NCBI RefSeq assembly: GCF_004379255.2
Contig: NC_056035.1
Span: forward strand, 16,141,902-16,205,901
Direction: 5' to 3'
Length of the DNA stretch: 64,000 bases
DNA from: Salvia splendens
Taxonomy: Eukaryota > Streptophyta > Magnoliopsida > Lamiales > Lamiaceae
A model generated the notes under the pieces. That model saw only the letters and a program-made list of their open reading frames with translations. It had not been told where the DNA came from and did not search any database. Positions 33,884 to 44,953 of this stretch are shown here, in pieces. Every line of letters begins with the position of its first letter. Within the stretch, counting starts at the first letter, position 1. The position numbers and the translations under genes are program-made.

Positions 33884-34388
33884 TTTTTTTTTAATTGGGA
33901 GGATCAACTATGGTTCTCCATCTACCCCCGAAGTGACTCGGACCCCCGGTCTAACGGTCGGAGGTGAAGCGTCTTACCACCGAGCTGCGCTTCGTTGTCG
34001 GGATGGGAAGGAACGAGTCATCCAACCTTTCCCCCAAGCACGGGTCCAGACCAGTTAACTGTATCAACCCAATCAAGGGTACCAAGTTAACCTATCTCCC
34101 CCAGTGACTCGGACCCCCGGCCTAACGGTCGGAGGTGAAGCGTCTTACCACCGAGCTGCGCTTCGTTGTCGGGATGGGAAGGAACGAGTCAGCCAACCTT
34201 TCCCCCAAGCACGGGTCCAGACCAGTTAACCTATCTCCCCCCAGTGACTGGATCCAGGCCAGGACTCAAGAACTCCCCAGGGGAAATTAATCCCCAAATT
34301 GCGCCTCCCAGGGGTCGAACTCGTGACCTCTAGGATGGCGCGGTATCATTACCTCCCTACTCAACCACTTGAGCTAGGGGGCTTGGAT
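33884..34388 (-). mobile_element. tRNA-derived SINE with three tRNA-like modules
   Basis: It is flanked by a 16-bp target duplication ATAAGCAATTGGAAGA (33868-33883 and 34389-34404). On the minus strand it starts CCCCCTAGCTCAAGTGG (box A-like), then GGTCACGAGTTCGACCCC (box B-like), and ends in an A-run (the T-run at about 33884-33892). Downstream of the head are two nearly identical modules (at about 34095-34230 and 33925-34060) that each again show GCAGCTCGGTGGTAAGACGC and GGGGGTCCGAGTC, i.e. further A-box and B-box-like pairs. RNA polymerase III promoters and LINE-assisted retroposition are the family's known features. Confidence 0.8.
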
Positions 34389-34559
34389 ATAAGCAATTGG
34401 AAGAGTTAACCTTGTAATGTTTATATATAATGGTTTAAGATGTCTTGAGAGACTGAAGTAAAGTAACTGAGAATAAATATGTTGACTTTTACAAGAAAGG
34501 GAAATGACTCAACTACTCTGGAACATACCGAAATAGCAAAATAACTCCACTACTATGAG

Positions 34560-34771
34560 TACAAATCTAGCAACGATTGACTCCACTACTATGGACTCAC
34601 CACCTCGCCTCCCAGCTCAGCATCCCCCGCTACGTCTTCTCCCCCACGAAGTCATTCAGTTTCCGAAGCTTCCAAATTCCCCGTTTTACCCCTGGTGGCA
34701 GCTGAGCCCTCTCTTTATCAGAGCTACATGGAGGGAGACCTAGTTTTGGAATTCATTAAAGATTCCTTCCG
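34560..34771 (+). pseudogene. unidentified exon-like fragment
   Basis: One frame reads a serine/proline-rich linker followed by SLYQSYMEGDLVLEFIKDSF and then a splice-donor-like GAG|GTAATAC at 34771/34772. The composition and the donor suggest a real first or internal exon. I do not recognise the protein and find no partner exons beyond the hAT element that starts 16 bp later. Confidence 0.3.
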
Positions 34772-34786
34772 AGGTAATACGGTTAG

Positions 34787-35485
34787 TAGGGATGTCAATG
34801 TAGCTCGTAACCCGTGGGCTGGCCTGAATAGCCCGCCAAATTTATAGGGTTAGGGCTGGAAATTTCTAGCCCGATAAAATCAAAACCCGATTAGCCCGCA
34901 CACGATTAACCTGCAACTCGTTAGGGCCAGACCCGAAAACCCGATGGACTAGCCCAAAAACTCGATAAAATTTCTATTAATCTATTTTTTACTTCTAATT
35001 CGACACTTCATTGATTAATTTTAACTAAAAAAATAACTTTCAATTTTATATGAAATATACAAATTTTATATTGAATTTTTATTAATATAATAATTAATAA
35101 ATTAATTAAAAACTTCAAATTCACTAAAAAAATATTTAAATATCTGAAAATGCATTAAAATTTCACGAAATATCTCAAATATTAGCATTTGATCATGTTT
35201 ATGATTGAGTTTAAGCATATATCTCAAATATATCATAATTAAATATTTTACATTGTATGAATATTAGTAATTTTAATCATTATTTATTAGATTGATCGCA
35301 TGTTAATATTATCGGTAGCAACCCGATTAACCCGCCGGCCTAGCCCGAAACCCGAGCTTTTAGGGTCAGGGTTGAACTTTTATAACCAGAAAGAAATCAC
35401 AACCCGAGTAGTTCGCACCCGACTGACCCGCAACCCGAGTAGGGTTGGCCCGAAATCCGACGGGTCGGCCCGTTTGACATCACTA
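34787..35485. mobile_element. hAT-type non-autonomous MITE
   Basis: 699 bp with ends TAGGGATGTCAA and, reversed, TAGTGATGTCAA, flanked by a perfect 8-bp duplication ACGGTTAG (34779-34786 and 35486-35493). The ends are rich in AACCCGA/GGCCCG motifs and the middle is AT-rich. It has no transposase. Confidence 0.88.
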
Positions 35486-35493
35486 ACGGTTAG

Positions 35494-36080
35494 TGATGGA
35501 GTACGTTTAGTGAGATGGACTATTTGGCTAAGGAATTGGGCCACAGTCAAATATTGCCCATAAATTAATCAGAAAACAGTAATACTCATAAAAATTTAAG
35601 AGGAAACTTGAGTGTAATCTGTAATTTTCTCGATCTAGGCTTGATTGCTCCACATTTTCAATCCAATGGAAGGGAAAAATCATTGCTTCTTACGATATCG
35701 TTAAAAAGTACAACCCTTAAATCCTTTTATCCCAGTACATTCAACTCAATGATGAAAACAGAAACAGAGAACCCTAGCGTTTCTTCAACTGAGACATCAT
35801 GATTTTGTTCCAACTACAAATAGGACATGTAACAGCGATAAATACCAAACAATGCCTAGCAGAGAAACACAAAAGAAGGTAATTAGTCATACTTGAGCTG
35901 CTGCAGCTTCATCACCTCTCCTATCGGCATCCTTAGCGCGCAGAAATTTAGGGGTTTGTGGGCATTGGATCAACGACAGCGTCACAGGGCCCATTGATTT
36001 CATTGGAAACAACAACCATCAATAGATCAGGCACTGATTGATTGAATATAGTCGTACGGTTGTACACTTGAAAACATTAA
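35494..36080. other. intergenic; a weak minus-strand exon candidate
   Basis: No firm gene. On the minus strand around 35890-36000 an ATG frame reads MKSMGPVTLSLIQCPQTPKF followed by RAKDADRRGDEAAAAQ and a GTATGA donor-like site, which could be a short first exon. No continuation was found. Confidence 0.25.
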
Positions 36081-36703
36081 GTTCGCGTTGCCTAAGAGTG
36101 TCCACTGTGAGGCGGACGTCCCCAATAGCCCCGCCTCTTTTTTTATCTACAACCTCAATTTTTTTGTCCGCACCCAAAAAAAAAGTTTCCGCCACTATAG
36201 GCGGACACTTCCAATAGCCCCGAAATTTTATAATCAATTTTCATTTTAATTTTTTTCTTTAGTTTTAAAATCATCGGAATTTAAATAATTATAAAACGAG
36301 GTAATTGGGACCGAATATTCGTTGTATTGGAAACGGTAAAATTATACAACGAACATTTAAAACAAAATACAAATAAAAACGTCGGTGATTCGTCGTCTTC
36401 ACCGTGCATTTTTAGAGAGTGAAAATGGTGTAAATCGGAAGGGGGCGCCCGGCGCGCCTATCGCCGTGCACTATAGGCTGGCGATGCGATAGCCAACCGC
36501 CCCGTCCTCGCACATTTCTCGTCGAATGCCCATCCGCCCCGTTTTTTTCATCCGCCGCGGGCCGGACGTCCCACGCACTATAGACCGCCCCGCCGTCGCC
36601 CCCATCGGGGCTATAGCTGCGCCGGTATTATAGTGGACACTCTAATGCATAAGGCGCTCGCCTCCAGAGCGGGAGATTGTGGGTTCGACTCCCATCGTGA
36701 ACC
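36081..36703 (+). pseudogene. tRNA-like gene split in the D-loop by a MITE
   Basis: If 36096-36642 and one TAA are ignored, 36081-36095 and 36646-36703 form a 72-base tRNA cloverleaf. The acceptor stem is GTTCGCG/CGTGAAC (one G-T). The D-stem is GCC/GGC, the anticodon stem CTCGC/GCGGG around CTCCAGA, and the T-arm GTGGG-TTCGACT-CCCAT. The loop gives anticodon CCA (Trp by position), but the body resembles plant tRNA-Arg(CCG), from which CCA would differ by one G-to-A change. Identity is therefore uncertain. The insertion makes it unlikely to yield a normal tRNA. Bases TTTTCC follow shortly downstream. Confidence 0.72.
36096..36642. mobile_element. PIF/Harbinger-type MITE inside the tRNA-like gene
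   Basis: 547 bp with inverted ends GAGTGTCCACTGT / GAGTGTCCACTAT and a 3-bp TAA duplication (36093-36095 and 36643-36645). The right half is GC-rich, with GCCCCGTTTTTTTC and CGGACGTCCCACGC. It has no transposase. Removing it restores the tRNA D-arm, which confirms the boundaries. Confidence 0.82.
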
Positions 36704-36737
36704 GATTATTTCATTTTCCAGAAAATATTTATGTTCT

Positions 36738-36875
36738 TGTTCAACGTAGGGGTGAGCAAAAAAACCGGAAACCGAATATCCGAACCGAACCAAACCGAAA
36801 TTTTGAAATTCGGTTCTATTTTTTCGGTTTTTCGGTTCGGCTCGGTTTTAAAAATAAAAAAAATTCGGTTTAAGA
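36738..36875. mobile_element. hAT-like terminal fragment
   Basis: It begins near TAGGGGTGAGCAAAAAAACC, a typical plant hAT terminus, followed by repeated CCGAACCGAAC/CGGTTCGG motifs. It is cut off at about 36875, where a copy of the PIF MITE right half starts. Confidence 0.5.
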
Positions 36876-37065
36876 CAACCGCCCCGTCCTCGCACATTTC
36901 TCGCCGAATGCCCATCCGCCCCGTTTTTTTCGCCCATCCGCCCCGTTTTTTTCGCCCGCCGCGGGGCGGACGTCCCACGCACTATAGACCGCCCCGTCGT
37001 CGCCCCCGTCGGGGCTATAGCCGCGCAGGTATTATAGTGGACACTCTAATGCATAAGGCGCTCGC
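36876..37065 (+). repeat. duplicate of the PIF MITE right half plus 22 bp of tRNA-like sequence
   Basis: It matches about 36490-36663: ACCGCCCCGTCCTCGCACAT at the start and GTGGACACTCTAATGCATAA, then GGCGCTCGCC, at the end, with an extra tandem copy of GCCCATCCGCCCCGTTTTTT. Continuation of the tRNA portion past the MITE boundary shows that it was copied from the tRNA-MITE locus after the MITE had inserted. Confidence 0.8.
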
Positions 37066-37306
37066 CTCCGTCCCACGTTACTTGAGGCGTTTCTTTTCGG
37101 CACGGAATTTAAGAAAGTGGTGTTTAGTGAGGTAAATAAAAATAAAATAAAGTAGAGGAGATGATTAAGTAAGAAGGGGTAAAGTAAAAGAATGAATAAA
37201 GTAGATAAGATTAAATGTTTTGTTTTTAGCTAAAAAATGAAATGATTCAAGTAACTTGGGACCATCCAAAATGAAATATGATTCAAGTAACTTGGGACGG
37301 AAGGAG
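37066..37306. mobile_element. Stowaway-type MITE
   Basis: 241 bp with inverted ends CTCCGTCCCACGTTACTTG and, reversed, CTCCTTCCGTCCCAAGTTAC. The right side has the expected TA (37307-37308), but the left side abuts the tRNA-like duplicate with no TA, so the left flank was altered after insertion. An internal second copy of the terminal motif (GTAACTTGGGACCATCC, about 37250) lies near the right end. Confidence 0.8.
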
Positions 37307-38358
37307 TATTAGATAGAAAAAATATATAGAGTGTGAGTCCTTACTTTCATATAATTTTACAATAAAATATGAATAAGAAAATGTAGTGGAATATAAATTC
37401 ATAACAAAAAGTAGTAAAAAGTAGATAATAAATGAGACAGTTGAGGGAGTTAGTTATCAAAATTATAATGTTACTAGTAATTTTTATGGACAACTTAATA
37501 TAGTAAAAAAGCTATTGATTATGAATACATATAATATTTTGAACTGAGTCAAGCGATTCTAAATTAACTTGTATCATTCCTTGCAGAGGGATGCAAGGTT
37601 GGCGACATGTTATGGATCGACAAGGAACTCCTAGTCGAAGTCGAAGTCGAAGTGGATGGAGTCTGTGAAAGTTGTTAGCTCTTGTGTTATGCAGATAGAA
37701 AACTGGATACATGGACCGACCATTTGACATTCTACAAACATGATTTGTGACGTCATCGTCCCAACATATTCGTTGTTCAAGGAAGTACTTGCTAGCCTAG
37801 TATCATGCATGTGCCCATTATATTAAGCACATTGCATAACATGATTACATTACATTGAATGAAAATACTACACCTTTTACGTAATTGAATTAACAACCAA
37901 CTCTCCAAAATCAAGCTGCCCGCAATCATCTAAGGCCTTATCCCTGTCATGGATGACGTTTTTTACTTTGAATAAATAATGTATACAATTTTCATTTTAA
38001 TAAATTTTTATTTTTTTAAATAAAAAATTCAATTTATTATGCGCATACATAATTAATGGTATAAAAATAAGTTATGAATGAAATATATGCATGGAATGTA
38101 TGGATCAATAATAATGTTATGAATGTCATGAAAATGAGTGAATCATGTGATATGAATATGATCAGCGAATCGGCGACAGAGTGAGATGGATCAGAGAGAG
38201 TTGTCGGAAATTCTAAGGTTGAACAAAACACCTTCAGAGTTTTCAGCAACAATGCATTGTTCATCATAATCATTACACATGAGTAAATTCAAATCGTAAG
38301 ATTTTTTTCCCAAAATTTCCTCAGATCTTCATACCCTGCATCACGAATTCACAAGACT
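37307..38358. other. intergenic, upstream of the IPUT1-like gene
   Basis: AT-rich. A short coding-like patch at about 37580-37680 (GWRHVMDRQGTPSRSRSRSG on the plus strand) is not supported by splice sites or neighbours. No clear TATA box was fixed for the gene that starts at 38359. Confidence 0.5.
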
Positions 38359-41300
38359 ATGATGTCGAGTATGCGGAGATTAGGGTTTATATGTTGGATA
38401 TTAACTGCATCGAAATTGATTGGAATTGATGGAGCTTTAGGATCTCAGAATTCAGAAGAAGCATACGTCACGCTTTTGTACGGTGAAGAATTCCTGCTCG
38501 GCATCCGAGTATTGGGAAAGTCGATTCGGGACTCGGGTTCCACAAAAGATATGGTTGCTTTGGTCTCTGATGGAGTTTCCGATTATGCTAAACAGCTGCT
38601 TCAGGTGTGTGTTTCTAAACTAGATTCCGCGATTCGTTTTTCAAGGTGACTTGGGAAGGTTTATTTGTTCGTTAGTTTGATTATAGTGGATTCGAATTTG
38701 ATCGTGATCAGCTTGGTTTAAAGATGAACTTTCTTTCTTTCCCGTTTAACAATAAGAAGAATTTTTATATTGAGTCTCTCTACTACATTGGGAATTATAT
38801 CAACAAGTTTCTTGTTTTAGTTAGTTTTGAGATACTTCTCTGACCTGGAGACTGCAGGAATAAGGGCAGACAGCTTCCTGCTCAGTCATTATGTGTGACG
38901 ATTATATATGGCGAAGAGTATGATTGGGACGATGGTTATTGTTATTTTCTGAGCGTGTATCTTTGTTGAGATGATGGCTACCTAGCATGATGTTGACGGA
39001 CGAATACTGTTCTGTAACCTTTTCTTACTCTGGATAATCTTATGTGTGATTATTTTTCAATCATGCAGGCTGATGGTTGGATTGTGAAAACAATTAGTTT
39101 ACTAGAAAATCCCAATCAAATACGCCCAATGAGGTTTTGGGGTGTCTATACGAAGCTTAAAATATTTGATATGATTGACTACAAAAAAGGTGATGTTCTA
39201 TCTAGCAAGATTGAGTTGAAATTAGTTTGTTGGTGCGGAAATCTGATGCAGTTGTTGTTCATCATGTACATTTTTCTTTTACATCTTGGCAGTGGTGTAT
39301 CTTGATGCTGACACAATTGTAGTGAAGAACATTGAAGATCTTTTCAAGTGTCAAAAGTTTTGTGCCAATTTAAAGCATTCGGAAAGGTTGAATTCTGGAG
39401 TGATGGTGGTTGAACCATCAGAAAAAGTATTCAAGGACATGTCCAGCAAAATAAATACAATGTATTCTTACACTGGAGGTATGAGTCGATTATTTTACAT
39501 GCTTAATATATTATTATATGATTTGCTCGTACTTTTTTTCTGAAGAATGGGGTTTTTCTTAGTTTGTTTCTTGTTAGGTTGATCTTTTATTCTTCCCCGT
39601 TATTCAAATGGAATATCATATGGCAGGTTATGATTGCAAGTTATTGTTGTGCATCCATATGAAAGATGTTGAACATAACCATATACTCCATAATCCAGTT
39701 GGATTCCTCAATTAATTAAGAACTTAAGATGACACCTTCTCCATGTTTGGTTTGAGGGTAATGTTTAACTTTGACATTTCTTGCTAATCTTTCTCATCTT
39801 TTACTGTGTAGGTGACCAAGGATTTCTGAACTCATATTTCCCGGACTTTGCCAATGCACGCCTTTTTAACCCTCAGGCGTCTCCGGAGGAATTGAAGTCT
39901 AGACCTATACCTCAAATGGAGAGACTTTCTACTATATACAACGCAGATGTTGGTCTTTACATGCTTGCTAACAAGGTATCATTCTTTACCTCTAATATGA
40001 TTCATCATGTGTTTCATTGCTTCTATGTGGCTAACCATATGATTATCACCTGAAAAGTATGATTCTTTTCCTCTTTCTCTCTCTCTCTTGTTTTTTAAAT
40101 GTCTAAAACAGGGTTAGTAACTTCTAAATACTATAACTGCTTATAACACTACCTGCTGTTCGAGCCCTTGCTTGAGGAGGGTCAACTACCTCTAAGTCAT
40201 AGATCTTGCCTGCTTTCGTAATCATCTTTATGCTTGTTTAAGTATTACTTTTCCATTTTCTCCTTGGGACTTCCTAACGAACGGATGTCCCATGTTCATT
40301 CCCCATTGTTGTCCCCTCCCCCAACTCAAAGAAAGTATGATTTCTATGTTTTCTTATGGGTAGATTGAGAGTTTATCCCATGTTTATATATTCCGGCAGA
40401 TGATATAAATTTAAAAAAGAGGTTTAATGTGAAGATGGCTAGTTATTTAAAAGCAATGATTCTGTAGTATATGTACTATATTACAATCCCTTACATCCTT
40501 TGGATTTGTGTCTATTACACATTGAGAAAATGCAAGTTGGTGGTCACAATCATAATGGATAGCAAATAAAGGTTATTTTGTGTGAGCAAATATTTATGTG
40601 TTCTTTGTGACAGTTTTGAATTCCATATATTGTTGAGATATAGTTGTGGACATTTGCAATCTGAGGACAGTTAACTATGCATATTTGGACAAGAAGTGCT
40701 AAGGGGACACTACAAGTGTATACCTGAGCAATAGAATAATCTATGAATTTCTTTAATTAAGAGCAGTTATATATGATTGCATGCATGGTTGGGTTGAAGA
40801 TGTTTTTTCGCCCCAATTGTAGATATTAAACCCAGCTAACTCCATTAAATCAAATCGGGGCAATGTTAAGGCAAAAATGAAAAAATGTTGGTCTGATTTC
40901 CTTGGCCCTTCTTTCTTTTTTCTTTTTCAACCTCTACATTTCTTTTATAATGGCAAAATCAATATATTATATTTTCTGGAGTTGCTACATGTTTATACCA
41001 GAGAAGACAAAGTGTGGAACATATAGTTAGGCAGGTGACTCATGCTAATTTGCAATTAAAAGAGTCACCCACAAGTGTACGGGATATGTAGCACGTGACA
41101 AGTTAAATTATCAAACCATAAGACTAAAATGCTAGAATGAATATTATGATGCAATGTCAAACACTATTTAGACTAATGAAAGGGGTTTTTGGTTTTTGTT
41201 ATCTAAAGACAATAATAAACTAGGAAACAAAACAATAAAGATCAAACAACCAAAGAAAGCAAACAAAGAAAGGTTTTCAAACAATCTAGAAAAGGTGGGG

Positions 41301-44248
41301 ATATGGATCCGTTGGTATGGATCACGGTTGTCACCTATGGATCATGCTCATCTATTGGGTCTCATGTGCGGTTAGGAAGGTCAGGATGATTGGTTAGACT
41401 CCCTCTCAGGTGCATCTAATACGTGGGTTAATCTCTAGTGTAGAAGTCTCCTCCATAGAATTCGAGATTGACTCCCAAAAATAACGGACCCAAGTCCTCT
41501 CTCTAGTTCATGCATCTCTCAATCACATGTAATGCATGGAGTTCTTGATTATTCAACCATTCTAATCAAGCATCTCTCAATGACAATAATTAGAACAAGA
41601 TGCATCAAATTAGTAGCTAAGCAATTAGATAATAAAAGTTCAATAATCAACAAAACCAACACAAAGAGATAGATAAGCATCAATTCAAGGATCAACCCAT
41701 GGATTCCATACAAACTTCACCAAATCCCTATAGAAATCTAGCTACTCATGATCAAAGTCAAAATAAAATGAAATACACAGGATTCGGAACAAAACATGGA
41801 TGGAAATAGAACTAGAACTCCCTATAGGTGGAATTGATGTTGGGGAATCTTCTCCTTCAATCTCTTGAAAGTGGAAGTTCCTTGCCTTAAAATCTTCTTC
41901 AATCTATTGATTTCTTGCTTAATTTGGTAATGTGGAAGTTGGGGATCAAAATATGTAAATTCCCTTTTATACTTGGAATGAAAAATGGGCAAAACTATGA
42001 AGTTGTCAAAAACACCCGACTGGGTGATTTGTAGCTGTCAAAACACTCGATCGGGTGTTTTGTCTGGATCCCGTAATTCACTTCTTGACGGATGAAAAAC
42101 TCCCGGCCGGGCGAACCTACTGGAATCCTCCTGGAAAATGCCCGAACGGGCGTTTTTTAGTGTGAAAAACACCCGACATAGTGAACCTTCTGCCTCGGCT
42201 TGTTCAGTCTATTTTCCGCTCGTTTGAACCTGTTTTCACTACAAAACTTCAACAAACTCATTAATTGACTTAATTAGTGTGTATGTGGTGAAAAACCTAT
42301 ATTAAACACCTTAAATTATCAAAAACGCGACTTAATCACCCATAAAACAATCTTAAACTATGAGTTTGTCAGTTGGATTATGTTTTTCAATTAAAAGAAC
42401 ATTGCTTATGTAGAAGGAATGCTCTGTCGTAAAGTTTTGTGAAGACTATGATAGTTTTCATATTTTAACACGTGCTCTTCTTTCCAGTGGATGGTTGATG
42501 AGAAAGAACTCCGTGTTATTCATTATACACTTGGACCTCTTAAACCTTGGGAATGGTGGACTCATTGGCTTGTTAAGCCTGTTGATGTGTGGCAGGTACG
42601 GATTATGTTACCGATTTCGTACATCATAAATGGTCTTATATGCTTTTCGTGATGGCTGTCCTTGATGTTATATCTATTCTTTTCGTAATCAGTGATGAGA
42701 TATTTTTTTTTTTTTGATAATTTAGAATGCTCGAATAGAGCTTGAAGAAACTCTTCCAGGAACTGGAGGGGGTCAAAATCCAAATGAAGATCTTTTAGTC
42801 AAATTTCTTATTCTGCTTCCACTTGCGTTCTTTGTTTTCAGTTATTGTCACTCATCCTTACAGGTTAGTCTGTGGTTTTTTTCCGTTGTACGGATCTTCT
42901 TTATCAGATTCACTAGGGTTGACATTTTAAGTTATTACTGCAGACACGACCACTGATTGATCATATCAGACACCTATACTATAACTTGAGATCTGGAGGA
43001 GTACTTGGTTATCCTTCTGTAACTGCCTCCACCATCAACTCAAACCAACAGGTTCCTTGTGAATGAAATGTTTATTGAGCATATTTCCCTATCAAACATA
43101 GTTGACAATTTGACATTCATATTCTCCTTTATACGAATAAAAATACATAAGAGGAATACATATAGAACTCATTAATCATTATACATTAATCTACATGATC
43201 AAGCTGCCGGTCATGTGTTTCAGTTTAGATCTAATTCTGGTATATGCTTTTAAGCATGTTATTCAGCCTTACAACTTGGAAAGATCTGATATATTTACTA
43301 TGATAATGTATGGAAACACAGTTTCCTAACGCAGCTCTGGGCAAACTTCCTACTTTTCTGGGTGCAATATCGGTGGTTGTTTGCTTTATGGCCACTCTAG
43401 TTTCCCTTGCACTTTCATTTTCAATTGTGCCTCGACAAGTTATGCCATGGACTGGTTTGCTCCTTGTGTATGAATGGACATTCACAGTGTTCTTCTTATT
43501 GTTTGGAAGCTATCTTAACATAATCCATCAATGGGGAATATATGTGGCCCATCAATCATCTTTCCTCTCACATCCCGAATCTTCAGAATATGATTCTGGA
43601 AAAGGTATATTCATAGTCGATCTCGTTAGCGTCTTGCATCTTCGGATCATAAAATTTGTTGATGTTTTTTCTTAAAAGGTCATGTGCGACAATTGTCATC
43701 TTGCAATGTTGCTACTTGGTATTATGGGTTAGGGATGGCATCTTTTGCTCTGGCAATTCCTCTGTTACCTTGTTTTCTTGGAATTACTGCTCTATTTTTG
43801 AGGTATTATATGGTCTCCCCTCACTCCTTTTGATATCTTTGCGATAGATCAAGATATTTTCATCATGCTAGCCAAATAAGTTGTGGAGAAAAAGAGTCTC
43901 CACAACTTTTTTTTCCGTTTTGGATGAGTTATGCAGTTGATGATGATAATTTAATAAAAGTGGGAAGTGGGATATTGCTAGAAAGATATGCATCACACTA
44001 GAGATCTTTCAGGAGTAATGGACAATTTGAACTGAAGCTACTATTGCATGCTTGCCAAATGCCAAGTGAAGGGTGTCTTGATTTTGTAATACAGGTTAGG
44101 TTTGATGGTAGCAGTAGGCATTGTATTGGCATCGGTTATGACCTGTGCTTCACAACACCTTGCAATGAGAGCATTTCTAAGAGGCATTGAAGGCAGGGGG
44201 AGGGGGAAATCACCCAATACCACCCTCCATTTTTGTTCCATCTGCTAG
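38359..44248 (+). CDS. IPUT1: inositol phosphorylceramide glucuronosyltransferase, GT8 family
   Basis: Ten exons join in frame with GT-AG introns: 38359-38604, 39069-39189, 39293-39478, 39812-39975, 42488-42595, 42726-42863, 42944-43051, 43322-43604, 43679-43802, 44095-44248 (about 543 codons). The product has an N-terminal hydrophobic anchor. A GT8 domain follows (AYVTLLYGEEFLLGIRVLGK, FWGVYTKLKIF). The metal-binding DxD lies in VVYLDADTIVV, then LNSGVMVVEP, GDQGFLNSYFPDF and HYTLGPLKPWEWW. At least five C-terminal membrane helices follow (for example FLGAISVVVCFMATLVSLAL). This layout and length match Arabidopsis IPUT1/PGSIP6, a Golgi enzyme that transfers glucuronic acid from UDP-GlcA to inositol phosphorylceramide in sphingolipid (GIPC) synthesis. 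Two ATGs are adjacent at the start. No break is seen. Intron 4 is 2.5 kb because it holds a solo LTR. Confidence 0.92.
41036..42371. repeat. solo LTR, Athila-like, in intron 4 of the IPUT1-like gene
   Basis: 1336 bp beginning TGACTCATGC and ending ATGAGTTTGTCA, with CACAAGTGTACGGGATATGT near the start. Size, ends and internal phrases match the nested Athila LTR family (1325 bp), in the same plus-strand orientation as those copies. It contains degenerate CCCGGCCGGGC-like palindromes at 42010-42180. The flanks GCAGG and GTTGG match at only three of five bases, so the target duplication is eroded or absent. No internal retrotransposon sequence remains. It lies between exons 4 and 5 and must be spliced out. 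Confidence 0.8.
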
Positions 44249-44424
44249 TCTGCACTGCACCACTAATTTTGTTGTAAGCTTATTAGCTTGTCTCTTCTTC
44301 ATATTTTTTATGAGTTTTATTCTCTGTAGTTTATGGCTAAAACGTTCTTTCAGTTTCATTTTGCATTACCCAATTAATTATTGTAGTAATATTTATGTGT
44401 TTTTGGTTTTTGGATTACTGTATA

Positions 44425-44945
44425 TAGGGCTGGCAATTTTTGACACGACACGATAACACGACACGAACCGGCACGAAAATAATGGGTTTGGGTCAGAGCT
44501 TATTGGGTTCGTGTCCTTATCGGGTCGACCCGTTAATGACACGAAAATTTCGTGTCGTGTTCGTGTCGGGTTCGTGTTATCCGTTAACAATACGTGTCTG
44601 TGTCGTGTTCGTGTTATCCGTTAACAAATAATATTTTAATATTATTAATTCTTATTATTTTCATTTTTAATAGGTTTAACCGTTATCAGGTCGTGTTGTT
44701 ATTGAGTCGTTATCGTGTCATCTCGTGTACGTGTTATTATCGTGTCGTGTAGACCAGAATTGGTTCGTGTCGTTAATGGGTTCGTATCGTGTTCGTGTCG
44801 TGTTCGTGTCTGAGGGTTTCGTGTCGTGTTCGTGTTCGTGTTTGAGGTTTTCTTAACGGGTCGTGTTCGTGTTTGTTGTTATCGTGTTCGTGTCGTTATC
44901 GTGTCGACACGATAACGACCCGACACGCACGATTTGCCACCCCTA
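44425..44945. mobile_element. hAT-type MITE 3' of the IPUT1-like gene
   Basis: 521 bp with ends TAGGGCTGGCAA and, reversed, TAGGGGTGGCAA, and a perfect 8-bp duplication ACTGTATA (44417-44424 and 44946-44953). The interior is dominated by CGTGTCGTGTTCGTGT-type repeats in both orientations. It begins 177 bp after the stop codon and so may fall in the 3' UTR or downstream flank. Confidence 0.88.
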
Positions 44946-44953
44946 ACTGTATA

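Noticed and set aside
36646..36703. Complete tRNA-Trp gene
   Set aside because: Only the 3' three quarters is contiguous; the acceptor 5' strand and part of the D-arm lie beyond the MITE, and the body looks Arg-like.
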